Assembly: GCA_028753945.1 (NCBI GenBank)
Contig: JAPNXP010000009.1
Location: 620,001 to 684,000 of the forward strand
Source of the DNA: Hexactinellida sp. DTS-2022
Taxonomy: Eukaryota > Porifera > Hexactinellida
Reading direction: 5' to 3'
Length of the DNA: 64,000 bases
Numbering within the stretch: the stretch's first letter is position 1; each line of letters starts with the position of its first letter. The position numbers were made by a program, and so were the translations under genes. A model generated the notes under the pieces. It ran no database searches. It was not told the DNA's origin and was given only the letters and a program-made list of their open reading frames with translations. Shown here in pieces: positions 9,969-20,091 of the stretch.

Positions 9969-11956
9969 ATGGAGGGATACATGAACAAATGGACGAACTA
10001 CCTGTCCGGTTGGAAGCCGCGCTACTTCCTGCTGAGTCAGGGGGTCCTCTCGTACTACCTCACCTGCGAGGAGGTGGGCGCGGGCTGTCGGGGCTCAGTG
10101 CAGGTTATACACTGCAGGACAATCTCGCATGCGTACGACCACTGCAGACTGGACATAGTGCTGCCCTCCAAGCGGTGCATATACCTGAAGGCGTCCACCC
10201 CGTCCGAGAGGCAGCAGTGGCTCGTGTCGATAGCCAATGCTAAGATGGAGTGCAACGATAAGAAGGGGGAGACCGTATGGGTGGATAGGAATGTGGGAGC
10301 GAAGCGATTGAAGGACAAATGCAGTGAGTTGGACACCAATAGACAACAGTTGATGAGACAAGTAAGCAATCTATGAGCCGTTCAAACGTTACGTAACGCT
10401 TCCAAGGGGGAGGGAGTCAACCAATGTGTGACAGGCCATCCTTTTGTATTACAAAAATGGTACAAAAAGCGTGATATAGGGAAGGGGGTATAATTTTCTA
10501 GGAATTATGCGTTACGTAGCGTTGAAACAGCTATTTTAGACTACACATAGTAATGAGTTTATTTGTGTAGATTTCAGCTCTCAAGGATGAAATCGAGACT
10601 ATCGCAAAATCTAAGACGGACGAGTTGAAGAGAGTCAAGTCCCTCAGCCTTTTGATCTCTACCACCTGTGACACTATTCTATCCACTTTTGAAGACTGCA
10701 TTTCGATCACTAACTTTATTTCAAACGACTCAGTAGATGGATCAGAGCCACACGGATCACTCCCCACAAACTCCCCTTCTGAGTCTCCTCTGCTTTACCA
10801 CATTCAAACACCCCTGTCCCGCCCCTCGGCAACTCCCTATGAGGTCTCTGATCCTAACCCCTGTAACTAACACATCCATGTTATAACTTATTACGTATTT
10901 TCTTATGTCAGTATTGATCCCAACAATTGGTATAATTGCATCACACTCAGGCTTTCATTCAGGCAAATTTTCTGCGCGCCTAGATCAAGTTTGAGCGCCT
11001 AAATTACTTAATTTGTATAATTTGTATTAATTTGTATTAAAATACTTAATTTGTATTCCTCTCTCGAATTTTGCGCGCCTAGATGAAACCCTGATTACAC
11101 TGCTTGGGTATAACACTAACTTATCCCATTAATATTAACCAATACTTAGCTAGCTAACCTATCTCTCTCACAGGTTGAAGATGGAACATTCCTGTCGCCT
11201 CCCCCCTATCTACAGCCCCTCGAGAGCTTAGTTCTCTCCAGCCCTCGTCAGGGCTCTTCTTTCACCTCGCCTTCTTATCACGAGACATATGGCACGGCTA
11301 TAACGGCGCCAACACCTATTCCAATGCCGCTGGCTGTCCAGTCAGGTGACACTCTCCTCTCCCCGGTGTGCGCCTACGTGGGTCACATGGTGATCCCCTC
11401 CCAGCCGGGCCTGGTGCAGATAGAAGCGTTTCTCGACACCTGTAACGAGATCCCAGAGCTCGTGGTACAGACATTCGGCGGCTTATCCGGCCCGCTTAAG
11501 AGCGACGTCCTAGGGAACATAGCTAAGATTCAGGCCAAGCACAACGCGCTCCACAGAGAGCTGCCTACGCTCCAGGAGCTGGTACTATCGGAGGTCGAGA
11601 GAGACGAACACAAGGCCGATAAGTCCGCCACGGTGGGACTATTGTGGCTTAAGCGGTGTCTGCACTTCCTGCAGGTATATTTCCATAGATTCAGTGTTGA
11701 GAACATGGAGGTAGGCCGGGCTATAGTTGGCGCGTACGAATCCTCTCTTATGCCGTTCCATAACTTTGTGGTGAGGAGTTTGTTCTCATTCCTATTGAGA
11801 CATTCGGGTACTAGGGAGAGTATTCTGTTGTGTCTCGGTAAGAAGGATGAGTCTAGAGTATCCCTGGTTCTCGAGCAGATGAGATTCTTATCTCAGGAAC
11901 TGTTGAAAACTATTGCTATTATTGATGAGTTTTATTTAGCCAGTGACCTCATGTGA
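9969..11956 (+). CDS. PLEKHA8: PH and GLTP domain lipid-transfer protein, PLEKHA8/FAPP2-like
   Basis: At least three exons: 9969-10361, 10586 to about 10860, and about 11174-11956. The protein starts MEGYMNKWTNYLSGWKPRYF, the hallmark opening of FAPP PH domains, which bind PtdIns4P at the trans-Golgi. The PH domain spans about residues 1-92. A linker follows, then a C-terminal glycolipid-transfer domain containing VGLLWLKRCLHFL, where the family's W and the nearby D and K contact the glucosylceramide sugar. The MEG start at 9969 is preferred over the ATG at 9965, which is in another frame. The exon 1 to 2 junction fits in phase 0; the exon 2 to 3 boundary is ambiguous. Known role: glucosylceramide transport for glycosphingolipid synthesis. 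The first intron carries a MITE. Confidence 0.9.
10383..10530. mobile_element. MITE in PLEKHA8 intron 1
   Basis: Inverted ends centred on TTACGTAACGC: the left end reads TTCAAACGTTACGTAACGCT and the right end GCGTTACGTAGCGTTGAA. About 148 bp, non-coding; the superfamily is not clear from the ends. Confidence 0.65.
10945..11092. repeat. Dispersed repeat, GCGCGCCTAGAT family (copy 1)
   Basis: Begins GGCTTTCATTCAGGCAAATT and contains two GCGCGCCTAGAT blocks and CTAAATTACTTAATTTGTAT. The copy at 15728-15890 shares the same opening, middle and CGCGCCTAGA blocks. It lies in or near a PLEKHA8 intron. The type is unknown. Confidence 0.6.
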
Positions 11957-12027
11957 CTTTGTTTTGTTCATTTAATCTTATACTTTGTATGTATATTGTT
12001 AGAAAATCCTATCTATATAGTATACTA

Positions 12028-12184
12028 CAATCGAAACAGGTTTTTTCAAACACCGGGTTTTTCTAATTAGTAATCGTTTTTTTCTAACTAACTATTTATT
12101 TTCAATCGGTTTATTCTAACTATCGGATTTTTCTTACATTTTTTCCATGCAAATAATAGTTTTTGAAAAATCCGGTTTCGACTG
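12028..12184. mobile_element. TA-flanked pogo/Tigger-like MITE
   Basis: Ends: TA|CAATCGAAACAGGTTTTTTC on the left and GAAAAATCCGGTTTCGACTG|TA on the right. The TA target site and CA..TG termini match the pogo/Tigger or Tc1-mariner group. It lies between PLEKHA8 and RIBC2. Confidence 0.65.
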
Positions 12185-12236
12185 TATTCATTATTTGACA
12201 TATAACATACCTCACAGCTTAACTGATACTGTTTAG

Positions 12237-15200
12237 ATGTATAAGGTAGATATCCCGCCAGACCAGCGAGAGAGACTCGCGGTGGAGGCTCGGCGGAAGC
12301 GGGAGGAGGAGCGCAAGAATGTTATCTTCAATGCCAGGGAGAGAACCATGGGTCTGGACCTAAGCAATATTAACGCACAGGTACGTACCTTGTTATAGGG
12401 CCGTAAATCCAATCTACATAAGATTTGAATTGATTTAATGGTATTTTTTGTAGCTAATGATTTGATTTTGATATTATAAGGACATAATTTTATATATTTA
12501 CATTTCTTCTGTTGATAATATGAGAATAGTTTCTAACTTACAACAGTTAACACAACAGTTACTACAGCAGTTAATACAACAGTTAATACAGCAGTTAATA
12601 CAGCATTTACTACAACAGTTACTACAGCAGTTAATAATACAGCATTTAATACAGTATTTAATACAGCAATTAATACAGTACTTAATACAGCAGTTAATAC
12701 AACAGTTATTACAGCAGTTTATACAGCAGTTAATACAGTGGTTACTTTGTAGGTGGAAGAGAGGAAGAGGTCAGAAGCCGAGGAAGCCAACAGAACCGAT
12801 GCGTTCGGTCGGGAAATGATTCGTAACGACAAACTGTGTCAGATAATGGACCAGAGAAGGAGCGACCAAGCGAAGACTCTCTCCAACTCGATGATCCGAT
12901 ACAGACAGGAGAACCAGAGGTTCCAGGACAGACTGGAGTTCGATCTCAACGACCCTCAGTCCAAACTGAAGGACCAGCCAGCTAGGATCGGCGACGAGGA
13001 TTCCAGACTAACTGTATCCGGAATGCAGAGGTGATACACTAGTATTTAATATTAATATTATTAGTCTTATTCTTAACAGCAATCAAATACTTAATTGAAT
13101 TATAATGATTTAATTAACATTATTAGTTTTAGCAGCAATAAAATACTTAAAATATAATTAAAATGATTTAATTAATATTATTAGTTTTAGCAGCAATAAA
13201 ATACTTAAAATATAATTAAAATGATTTAAACCTTGGACCACTTAATGGTATATCTTCAGGTGGCATAGACTGTTCTTTATTGTCTTGGTATAATGTAATA
13301 TCCCACGCTTGCTAATGGCTATAACTCCCACGTTCTTGTCCTGAGTGAGAGCTGTCTCCTCTTTATTTCCGTATCCGCTCCACCCCACTATATCCTGTAG
13401 CAACTGATCAGTTATTATACTATCACTGGCATCCAATGTTAAGCTAGTATTCTGAGGTATTGACTCATCTGTGTTAGAAATACCGTCATTTGGTATTATG
13501 TAGCTTGTCAGGTCTCCTGTGACAGAGAATAGGTGTACTATATACGCGTTAGGGGACGTGAGCACGTACACTCCCTCTTGCATTACTCTAATGCCAATAG
13601 GAGCAACCATTGATGGGTGAGTTATGCTACGTAAATACTTTAGACCCGAATCTAGGATCTGTATTCTGTCATTTAACTTGTCTGCCACGTACACTTCTCC
13701 TCTGGCAGAGACAGACACCTGTGTTGGACAGTCGAACTCTGTGTCCCCTGAGCCCCTGCCGCCCACCCGTCTGCTTACGCTGCACCCCTCATCCTCTCCG
13801 AAATATAACACAGAATTGGAGTCCGTATCTGTAAGGTATAGATTCCCTTTGTGCACCGCTATGCTCCAGGGACACACCATGTATTCGTTGGAAAAGCTAG
13901 TGACGAACTCGCCTGATAGTGAGAACACAGATACCCTGGCTATCCCATCAGCCCCGCCCTCTGCTATGAACACAAACTGATCTCCTGTTGCTACTCCATT
14001 GGGACAACATAAGTCCCCTCTCTTACATAATGGCACCTTCTCTGGCTCTCTGTTATAACTGTAAGCACTGGTGTGTGTCTCTTTTGAAGCTGTAGATTTT
14101 GATGATAAAGTTCCCATGTTAGCTTAAGTTGAAGTTATTCCTTGCGTATTTGGAATTTGTCTTTTTCACATTTCATTCCAAAATGTTTAATTTATACATC
14201 CTGGAAGTTATTTTAGGAAGTTATTTCTGTAATCTAGTAATCAGTAGGTGATTTTATTATTTGGTCCAAATTAATTCGCCAAAGTAAATTACTTACAGGG
14301 TTGGTTGCACTTGCGTCAGAATTGTATTCCATAGATTCCATATTGCTGTAATGTACGTTGCTTTTCTTTAAAATCAAATAGCATTTCTAAGCCACTCTCA
14401 TATTACTGTATTATTACTTAACATTTAAATTAGAATCATTAGACAATACAGGAAGTTTAAATTATTACGTAATACATTCACTAAGATTACTGCCACAATA
14501 GCTAACTGGTTACTGATAATTTTATTGAGTTAGGTTGTTTGGTTACATGCATAGGCTAGGCGACAATTTTTAAGGATTGACAAAAAAGTTGGGGAGGTTC
14601 TTAATTTGGAAAATCTCAAAAATGATACCCTAAACCTTGATGGTTGGGGGAGTCGCCGACCACGGAAAATATGGTTGCATGGCCCATTAACATTCTATTG
14701 TTCGCTAGTTTCCCCGGAGAGGACCTGCTCCACGAGAAGAGACGCAGACTGCAGCAGGAGCAGATGCGCGAGTGGCTCGCCTCTCAGATGGCAGAGAAGC
14801 AGCGAGACAGCTCCGAGAAGAGGGAAGCCAACCGGCAGTACGAGCTTCGGTCCCGGGAGCTGGACCGACGGGCGGTAGAGCTGAGTCGGAACTGCGAGGA
14901 GAGCAGGCGACACCTGGAGAGGGAGAGGAAGTCGGACAACGTGCGTCAGGCGGAGGAGCGCCGCAGCAGCAAGCAGCAGGAGCAGGCGCAGGAACAGGAC
15001 GATAATCTGGCCGAACTATCGAACTGGATCCGATCTGACCTCCTCAGCGAGAACCCCGAGGTCTCCCAGTCGGCTTTCGGGGCTCACCGCGTGGTCACGG
15101 ACAGATGGAAGGGATTTACCCCTGAGCAGGTACTCATGCTAGCTAGTCCCTATAGACTAGTCTCAACATGCAACACTACATAGCGCTATAGGGTACTAGC

Positions 15201-15595
15201 TAGTTCCTACTGTTATATAAATTGCTATAGTACTAGCTAAGTGTCTCAAGTTGTTATGGAGTACTAGCTAGTCCCTACTATTGCTACTATTGGTATAGAG
15301 ACAGGAAGTGAGGGACGGGCAGTTCGCGCAGTGCCGAGAGAAGGCGGAGCAGCAGACGCAGCAGCGGCAGGAGCAGACGGAGTGGGACCGGAACCGAGTG
15401 GCCCAGGCGCGACTGGGGACCATCCTGGACACGAGGGACGGTCGCAGACGGGCCGACCTTGACAAACAGATGGCCGAGGACAACATTAGACTCGGAGATG
15501 AGCAGAGCTCCATGAAGAAATACCTGGACCGAGAGCTCTACACCAACAAGCCCTCCAGGGAGTACTTCTCTCAGTTCAACACCAGCACTCGCTAA
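12237..15595 (+). CDS. RIBC2: RIB43A-domain axonemal protein RIBC2
   Basis: Four exons: 12237-12380, 12753-13030, 14709-15129, 15305-15595 (junction phases 0, 2, 0). The protein is charged and coiled-coil throughout and carries the RIB43A signatures: IFNARERTMG near the start, ISGMQ at the exon 2 end, FPGEDLLHEKRRR at the exon 3 start, DLLSENPEVSQSAFG, HRVVTDRWKG, and the terminal YTNKPSREYFSQFNT that closely matches vertebrate RIBC2. The family are microtubule inner proteins of ciliary doublets. An acceptor-like 'actgtttag' abuts the ATG, hinting at a 5' UTR intron or a trans-spliced leader. Intron 1 contains a 12-bp minisatellite. Intron 2 (1.68 kb) contains a complete NHL gene on the opposite strand. 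Confidence 0.93.
12536..12745 (+). repeat. 12-bp minisatellite in RIBC2 intron 1
   Basis: About 17 imperfect copies of CAGTTAATACAG/A with interruptions (CATTTACTACAA and similar). Because the unit is a multiple of three it stays open as a Q/L-rich reading frame (QQLIQQL...), but nothing suggests that it is translated. It ends just before the exon 2 acceptor. Confidence 0.9.
13242..14117 (-). CDS. NHL-repeat beta-propeller protein nested in RIBC2 intron 2
   Basis: Intronless, 291 aa, entirely inside intron 2 of RIBC2 on the opposite strand. The sequence is a chain of NHL-type blades: FVFIAEGG...ARVSVFSLSGEFV, PWSIAVHKGNLYLTDTDSNSV, CPTQVSVSARGEVYVADKLN and DRIQILDSGLKYLRSI. There is no RING, B-box or coiled coil, so it is either a stand-alone propeller or the remnant of a TRIM-NHL protein. 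It is only distantly similar to the array proteins at 53-64 kb. The start is the first ATG after upstream stops. The function is unknown; such propellers usually bind RNA or protein. Confidence 0.8.
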   Translation of the reverse strand: MGTLSSKSTASKETHTSAYSYNREPEKVPLCKRGDLCCPNGVATGDQFVFIAEGGADGIARVSVFSLSGEFVTSFSNEYMVCPWSIAVHKGNLYLTDTDSNSVLYFGEDEGCSVSRRVGGRGSGDTEFDCPTQVSVSARGEVYVADKLNDRIQILDSGLKYLRSITHPSMVAPIGIRVMQEGVYVLTSPNAYIVHLFSVTGDLTSYIIPNDGISNTDESIPQNTSLTLDASDSIITDQLLQDIVGWSGYGNKEETALTQDKNVGVIAISKRGILHYTKTIKNSLCHLKIYH

Positions 15596-15727
15596 CCGAT
15601 CTCTTCGGCACTATTGTGTCCGTTCTATTATATTCGTATATCACTCATGTACTCTCAACATATCATATCATATAATATAGTATTACATATACGCTCTACC
15701 TTAAGAGATTCAGTTTTATGGTACCCG

Positions 15728-15890
15728 GGCTTTCATTCAGGCGAATTATCTGCCCGCCTAGATTTAGTTTTGAGTTCGCCCACACCTAAATTACTCAATT
15801 TGTATTACTTCTATCATGGGAGTATCTCTCGATTTTCGCGCCTAGAAGATTTCATTTATATTTACGCGCCTAGATTTACCTTGGTGATGC
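15728..15890. repeat. Dispersed repeat, GCGCGCCTAGAT family (copy 2)
   Basis: GGCTTTCATTCAGGCGAATT, then CCGCCTAGATTTAGTTTTGAG, CTAAATTACTCAATTTGTAT and two CGCGCCTAGA blocks, parallel to 10945-11092. It fills much of the 332-bp gap between RIBC2 and PFN4. Confidence 0.6.
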
Positions 15891-15927
15891 CTACCTACAT
15901 TCCTTTGTACCTCTCGAGTAGCTAGGT

Positions 15928-16314
15928 ATGAACGAGATACAGGACCTGGTACAGCGGCGTCTGATAGACACCGGACACGTGGAGCACGCGGCGCTCTTCC
16001 GCCGACAGGACTGCTCTCTCCGCGTGGCGAGTCTCGGACTCAGTCTGACCCCGGACGAGATAGCCTACTTCGTGTCTCTGTTCGAGGACCTCCCTGCCTG
16101 CAGAGAGGAGGGGGTATCCTACGCAGGGAGCTCGTACCCCGCAATGCGGGCTGACAAGCACTCTATATACGCAGTGTGTAAAGGGGCGGGAGTAGTCCTG
16201 GTTAAGACCAAGACACTAATCGTGTTTGCGGTCTGGAACAGTTCCCAGCTGCCCAGCGTGTGCATAGAGTCAGCAGAGAATATGGGCAGCTACTTCAAGG
16301 AGAAAGGAAAGTAG
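15928..16314 (+). CDS. PFN4: Profilin-4
   Basis: Intronless, 128 aa, the same size as vertebrate PFN4 (129 aa). Aligned landmarks: IDTGHVEHAALFRRQDCSLRVAS at the N-terminus, FVSLFEDLPACREEGVSYAG in the middle, MRADKHSIYAVCKGAGVVLVKT, and the C-terminal SVCIESAENMGSYFKEKGK. PFN4 is a testis-enriched, divergent profilin that in vertebrates binds phospholipids rather than actin and acts in sperm head formation. Placement right after RIBC2 on the same strand, 332 bp away, puts two sperm/cilium genes side by side. A possible acceptor (gagtag) lies just upstream of the ATG. Confidence 0.92.
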   Translation: MNEIQDLVQRRLIDTGHVEHAALFRRQDCSLRVASLGLSLTPDEIAYFVSLFEDLPACREEGVSYAGSSYPAMRADKHSIYAVCKGAGVVLVKTKTLIVFAVWNSSQLPSVCIESAENMGSYFKEKGK

Positions 16315-16857
16315 TATTATGCTACCTCACTTAACTTATACCACTTATATTGGATTTATATTGGATTTTAACTTGTTAATTAAAGTATAATCTCTAACGT
16401 TGTTAGTCAAAGATTTAAAAGAATGTTAGGGTGTTCGAAAAATCCAGCCAATGGATTTAGAATACCCAAGTTGCTATCCTTTGAGCGATAATTATGGAAA
16501 GAAGTGAAAAGAGAGAGACATCTCAAGTGAAGTGTGAAGTCATTATTAAACTGGCGTATTTATACTTTTCGTGTCTGTCACAGGTGTTTCAATCTGTCAG
16601 TGGAAAATAAAAAGAATCACTTGGAAAATAATTTAGACTGAAACACCTGCAACTTGTTCAGTGCAGTAAGTGCAGGTGTTTTAACCTGCATGTATATTCT
16701 GTAGGTAATGCGATAAGTAAAATTTAATACCTTTTGTATTGATACATATGCGATATATCGAATTTCGATGTCATCAATTTAATGTCTTGAAATTAGCTTA
16801 TAAGAATAGATTAGAAATACTAACTACAGCAACCTACACAACTATTCAATACTCGTA
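16315..16857. other. Intergenic region with small inverted repeat
   Basis: AT-rich. At about 16582-16650 CAGGTGTTTCAATCTG and its near complement AGACTGAAACACCTG flank about 40 bp; the motif returns at 16673 (GCAGGTGTTTTAACCTGC), suggesting a small MITE. No gene seen. It contains the promoter region of the dsRBD gene. Confidence 0.5.
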
Positions 16858-18526
16858 ATGACGTCTGACGAAAACCAAGACTTTTCCACAGACACAAATC
16901 CCAATAATCAGCTGAATAAATATGGATTCAGCATGCAGAACTTCCCGGCCCCCATGTACCCCTCTATGCCCATGCCGGGCTACTTCTCTCCCCCGGCCTC
17001 CAACAACAACCCACTCCAGGAGCTGCAGACGATGGGCTTCAAAGAGACGAGCTTCACAGAAACCTCAGGCACCGCCCAAGAGCCATTCGGGTTTGAGTTG
17101 AAATTAGACGCAATCGACAAGCTATTTACAGGATTTGGAGTTGGAAAGAAAAAGGTACCCATTGAATACAATATTTTTCCGATTGAACATTTAAAATAAG
17201 AGAAGTTTAATCGTTGAAGACATGCCTTAAATTTTATATTTTGGCTATAGAATAAGCAATGGAAGAATCATACAAAATATGGAAATTTAGCATTATTCTC
17301 TAGCCTGTTTATTATTTAATTAATTTGTTCTTTAGGCCCGTAAAGCCGCCGCCCAGGCCGCTCTGGATTACCTCTACGATACCACAGTTCTCCCCGAGGG
17401 GATCAAAATCAAGACACATAGGAACAAGCCCCCTTTCATGCACCCTATGTTCCAAAACTTGTGGGGCACAATGGGGCAATTCCCTCCCGGGTACCCGATG
17501 CGTCCCCTAGCCCCTCAGCCCCCCTCTCTGATGGCAGTCTCCCCCTCAGCCCCCTACGCCCCCTCGACACCTCTAAACAAACCCCGCAAAGAGACCCCTC
17601 TATCCATCCTCCACGACAAGTACCCCGAGGCGCAAGTCAGGAGTCAGTGCACCTCTATAATAACCATAGGCGAGCACGAGTTCTCCGTCACGGTTCCGGG
17701 GAACAACTCGCATGAGTCCCGCATGCATGCCAGCGTGGCGGCGCTCAAGGAGCTGGAGGGAACGGAGTTCCCCGAGTGGGACCAGCGGCTGGAGCGAATA
17801 ATACAGAACCACAAGGACCCCGGTGGCATGGTGATGCACCCCGTGACTCTCCTGCTGAGGGAGTACGGGAATAGGAACGTTAAGTTTAAGCACGAAGCTC
17901 TCTTCGAGCCATGCACCGTCTCCATCAACGATGATGGCAACCTCAGAGAGTACAGCAGTGAGATTTGTCCCACTAAGAAACAGGCCAAATACGAGGTATG
18001 CATGATAGCCATCAGAGACCTGGCTCTGGACAAGAAGTACCCGAACATTCTCCCCTGCGCGCAGCTCGACCGGAAGCGCAAACACACCGAGACAGGCGAG
18101 ACTACTCCTATCGATGACGTCACGAAGCTGGGGCTCAGCATACAGACCTCGATGGGAATCGACGAGGAACAGAAACAGGACTCGGCTCCGGTTGAAGAAA
18201 CACCGGATCCGCAGTCCCCCGCCCCGCCGGCTGTCCCGGATAAGGTTTCCGTTCCAGAGTCGGACAAACCAGAGTCGGACAAACCAGAGCCTGAGCCCGC
18301 CTCTGTGCACCAGCCGGAGAGCGAGCCCTCGCAGGCTAAGAAACTGCGGCTGGACGCGTCCGAATCCCCGGCAGCCGAGGTGCCGTCTGACTCTCCCGCT
18401 GTGGAGCGGAGACAGCAGGCCCCTTACACCGCGCGGTACTCGCGAGGGGGCGGGAGGAACCCCCGCGGAGGCAGGGCCACCCCAAGGGTGTACAGGGTGT
18501 TTCGTGGGTCCCAGAGGTATTTCTAA
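16858..18526 (+). CDS. Triple double-stranded-RNA-binding-domain protein with RGG tail
   Basis: Two exons, 16858-17154 and 17336-18526 (phase 0), about 496 aa. The N-terminus is proline/asparagine-rich. A first dsRBD is split by the intron: FELKLDAIDKLFTGFGVGKKK joins ARKAAAQAALDYLY, which together give the basic helix-2 signature. A second dsRBD runs from TPLSILHDKYPEAQV to ALKELEG, with a weaker basic helix (NNSHESRMHASVAALKEL). A third spans HPVTLLLREYG to AIRDLAL with CPTKKQAKYEVCMIAIRDL. The tail is acidic, then arginine/glycine-rich (RGGGRNPRGGR). The layout recalls Staufen/ILF3/PRKRA-type adaptors, but I do not recognise an orthologue. Inferred role: dsRNA binding. Confidence 0.82.
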
Positions 18527-18932
18527 ATCCAGGTAATGGTTGGATGTAGAATTAGTCTTTATGACTAGCTCAACAAGACGAGGAATTAGGACTCCGTTTA
18601 TGTCTGTTTTATAGAGCCTATAATTAGTGTTGCTCCTGTTTATTTCATAATGGGTAATGTGCTAGTTTAGAGTTTGGATGGGACAACTTTTAATGAACAC
18701 ATCCATGGTCTAATCTAGAATACAAATTCCTATTGTGAGGTAGGGTCAGTCCTATGTGAGGAGGTACCCAGAGCAAGTAAGCTGTTTATCGATTTGATAC
18801 AAATTTCTTATTTTAATTGTGGGATTTTGAGTATTTTATTAACATTAATCCATAACAGTACAACCTCTCTTAGATGGAAATATATTAGGAAAATTTTCCC
18901 ATTTCTACTTAGTATTAGCCTAGTTATCTTCG
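18527..18932. other. Intergenic, nothing recognised
   Basis: AT-rich 3' flank of the dsRBD gene and 5' flank of MRPL58. A short piece, 'cagtacaacctctcttaga' near 18856, resembles one end of the AACCTCGTTA MITE family, but no partner end is visible. Confidence 0.4.
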
Positions 18933-19484
18933 ATGTTAAATTATAATCTTTTTATACTCCGATTATTCAATCCGATCACACCATACAAATACCGCTCTCC
19001 TTTCCTACACACACTGAGAGCTCTGTTCTCTGTTATATCCAGCTGTCACTCGGAAACCTACCTGACCCGGTACGGGAGAATCCCGGTAGAAAAACTGGAA
19101 ATAAAATACTCAAAAAGCACCGGTCCAGGGGGACAGAATGTCAATAAACTGAACACCAAAGTTCAGATCAGATTCGATATAAATAACGCCGATTGGTTGC
19201 CAGAGGAAGTTAGACAAGCTGTGCTCGTTAAACACAAAAACAGATTCACCAAAGATGGAATTCTAATTTTAGAATCCCAGGCTACGCGAAGCCAGTTCTC
19301 TAACGAGAGAGATGCGATAATTAAACTACAGTCGATTATAGAAAGAGCGTACACGAAACCGGGGATAACGTCCGAAGCAAAACGAATGAAGATACGAGAC
19401 ATACAAACGGAGGCTCGGGCGAGAAGGAGACTGTTCAAGGAATGCAGGAAGAAACGAAAATCAGATCCGTTTGGATTCTTGTGA
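18933..19484 (+). CDS. MRPL58: Mitochondrial peptidyl-tRNA hydrolase ICT1 / mL62
   Basis: Intronless, 183 aa. The N-terminal ~40 residues are basic and hydroxylated without acidic residues, fitting a mitochondrial targeting peptide. The RF-1-like domain follows, with the catalytic GGQ at about residues 66-68 (STGPGGQNVNK) and no codon-recognition domain, then the basic tail (RARRRLFKECRKKRK) that the family uses to sense an empty mRNA channel. ICT1 is an integral protein of the mitochondrial large ribosomal subunit that rescues stalled ribosomes. POLR2D begins about 100 bp downstream on the same strand. Confidence 0.95.
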   Translation: MLNYNLFILRLFNPITPYKYRSPFLHTLRALFSVISSCHSETYLTRYGRIPVEKLEIKYSKSTGPGGQNVNKLNTKVQIRFDINNADWLPEEVRQAVLVKHKNRFTKDGILILESQATRSQFSNERDAIIKLQSIIERAYTKPGITSEAKRMKIRDIQTEARARRRLFKECRKKRKSDPFGFL

Positions 19485-19585
19485 TTTAATAACTGTATTG
19501 TTAATGATGACTGTCCATATTATATATATATGTGCTCAGCTGAGTAGCATTCCAATTGACACTACCGTTGTTAGGTTATCTAGAT

Positions 19586-20011
19586 ATGGCTACAATCGGA
19601 GCGGGAGAGGCTTTGGAGAACCAAGAAGACGCGAATGAATTGAAATTCAACAAAGAATTTGACAACGCTCAGCCTCTCATGATAAGCGAAGTGAAACTCC
19701 TTCTCGAAGACAGAAAGAAGTTGCAGGAGACTTCCAATGACGATCAGGAGCTGCCAGAGGTGTTTCAGAAGACGTACGACTACGTACAACACTTCAGCAA
19801 ATTCACAAACGAGCAGACCGTAAAGACGGTCAGACAGACGCTCTCGAGTAAGTCTCTGCAGCCGTTTGAGGTAGTGGCAGTCGGGAACCTGTGTCCCGAG
19901 GTGGCGGACGAAGCTAAGTCGTACATAAAAAGCTTAGAAGGAAACATAGACGATGAAGACTTGCAGGAAATGTTAGACGAACTGAAGACTCACATCAGTT
20001 ACCAGTACTAA
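19586..20011 (+). CDS. POLR2D: RNA polymerase II subunit RPB4
   Basis: Intronless, 141 aa, essentially the size of human POLR2D (142). The start at 19586 (MATIGAGEALENQEDANEL) is chosen because sequence upstream in frame has no ATG and does not resemble the family. Landmarks: LKFNKEFDNAQPLMISEVKLLLE, QELPEVFQKTYDYVQHFSKF, FEVVAVGNLCPEVADEAKSYI and a C-terminus in ISYQY, matching the family's SFQY end. RPB4 pairs with RPB7 as the Pol II stalk. The gap to TTI2 is only 80 bp and contains an acceptor-like TTTCTGTTTAG. Confidence 0.97.
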   Translation: MATIGAGEALENQEDANELKFNKEFDNAQPLMISEVKLLLEDRKKLQETSNDDQELPEVFQKTYDYVQHFSKFTNEQTVKTVRQTLSSKSLQPFEVVAVGNLCPEVADEAKSYIKSLEGNIDDEDLQEMLDELKTHISYQY

Positions 20012-20050
20012 CCAATGGAATGCATGATAAGACATTCTTCTGTTGCAATT

Positions 20051-20084
20051 AGTATTAATGGCTTTGTTTTATATTTCTGTTTAG
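20051..20084 (+). promoter_or_regulatory. Splice-acceptor-like site between POLR2D and TTI2
   Basis: A pyrimidine-rich 'ttttatatttctgtttag' ends about 8 bp before the TTI2 ATG and only about 70 bp after the POLR2D stop. In an 80-bp intergenic gap this fits either spliced-leader trans-splicing of a polycistronic transcript or a 5' UTR intron that starts within the upstream gene. It cannot be decided from DNA alone. Confidence 0.4.
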
Positions 20085-20091
20085 CCTGGGT

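Noticed and set aside
12520-12819. 99-aa Q/L/I-rich ORF
   Set aside because: Translation of the 12-bp minisatellite running into RIBC2 exon 2 in the wrong frame.
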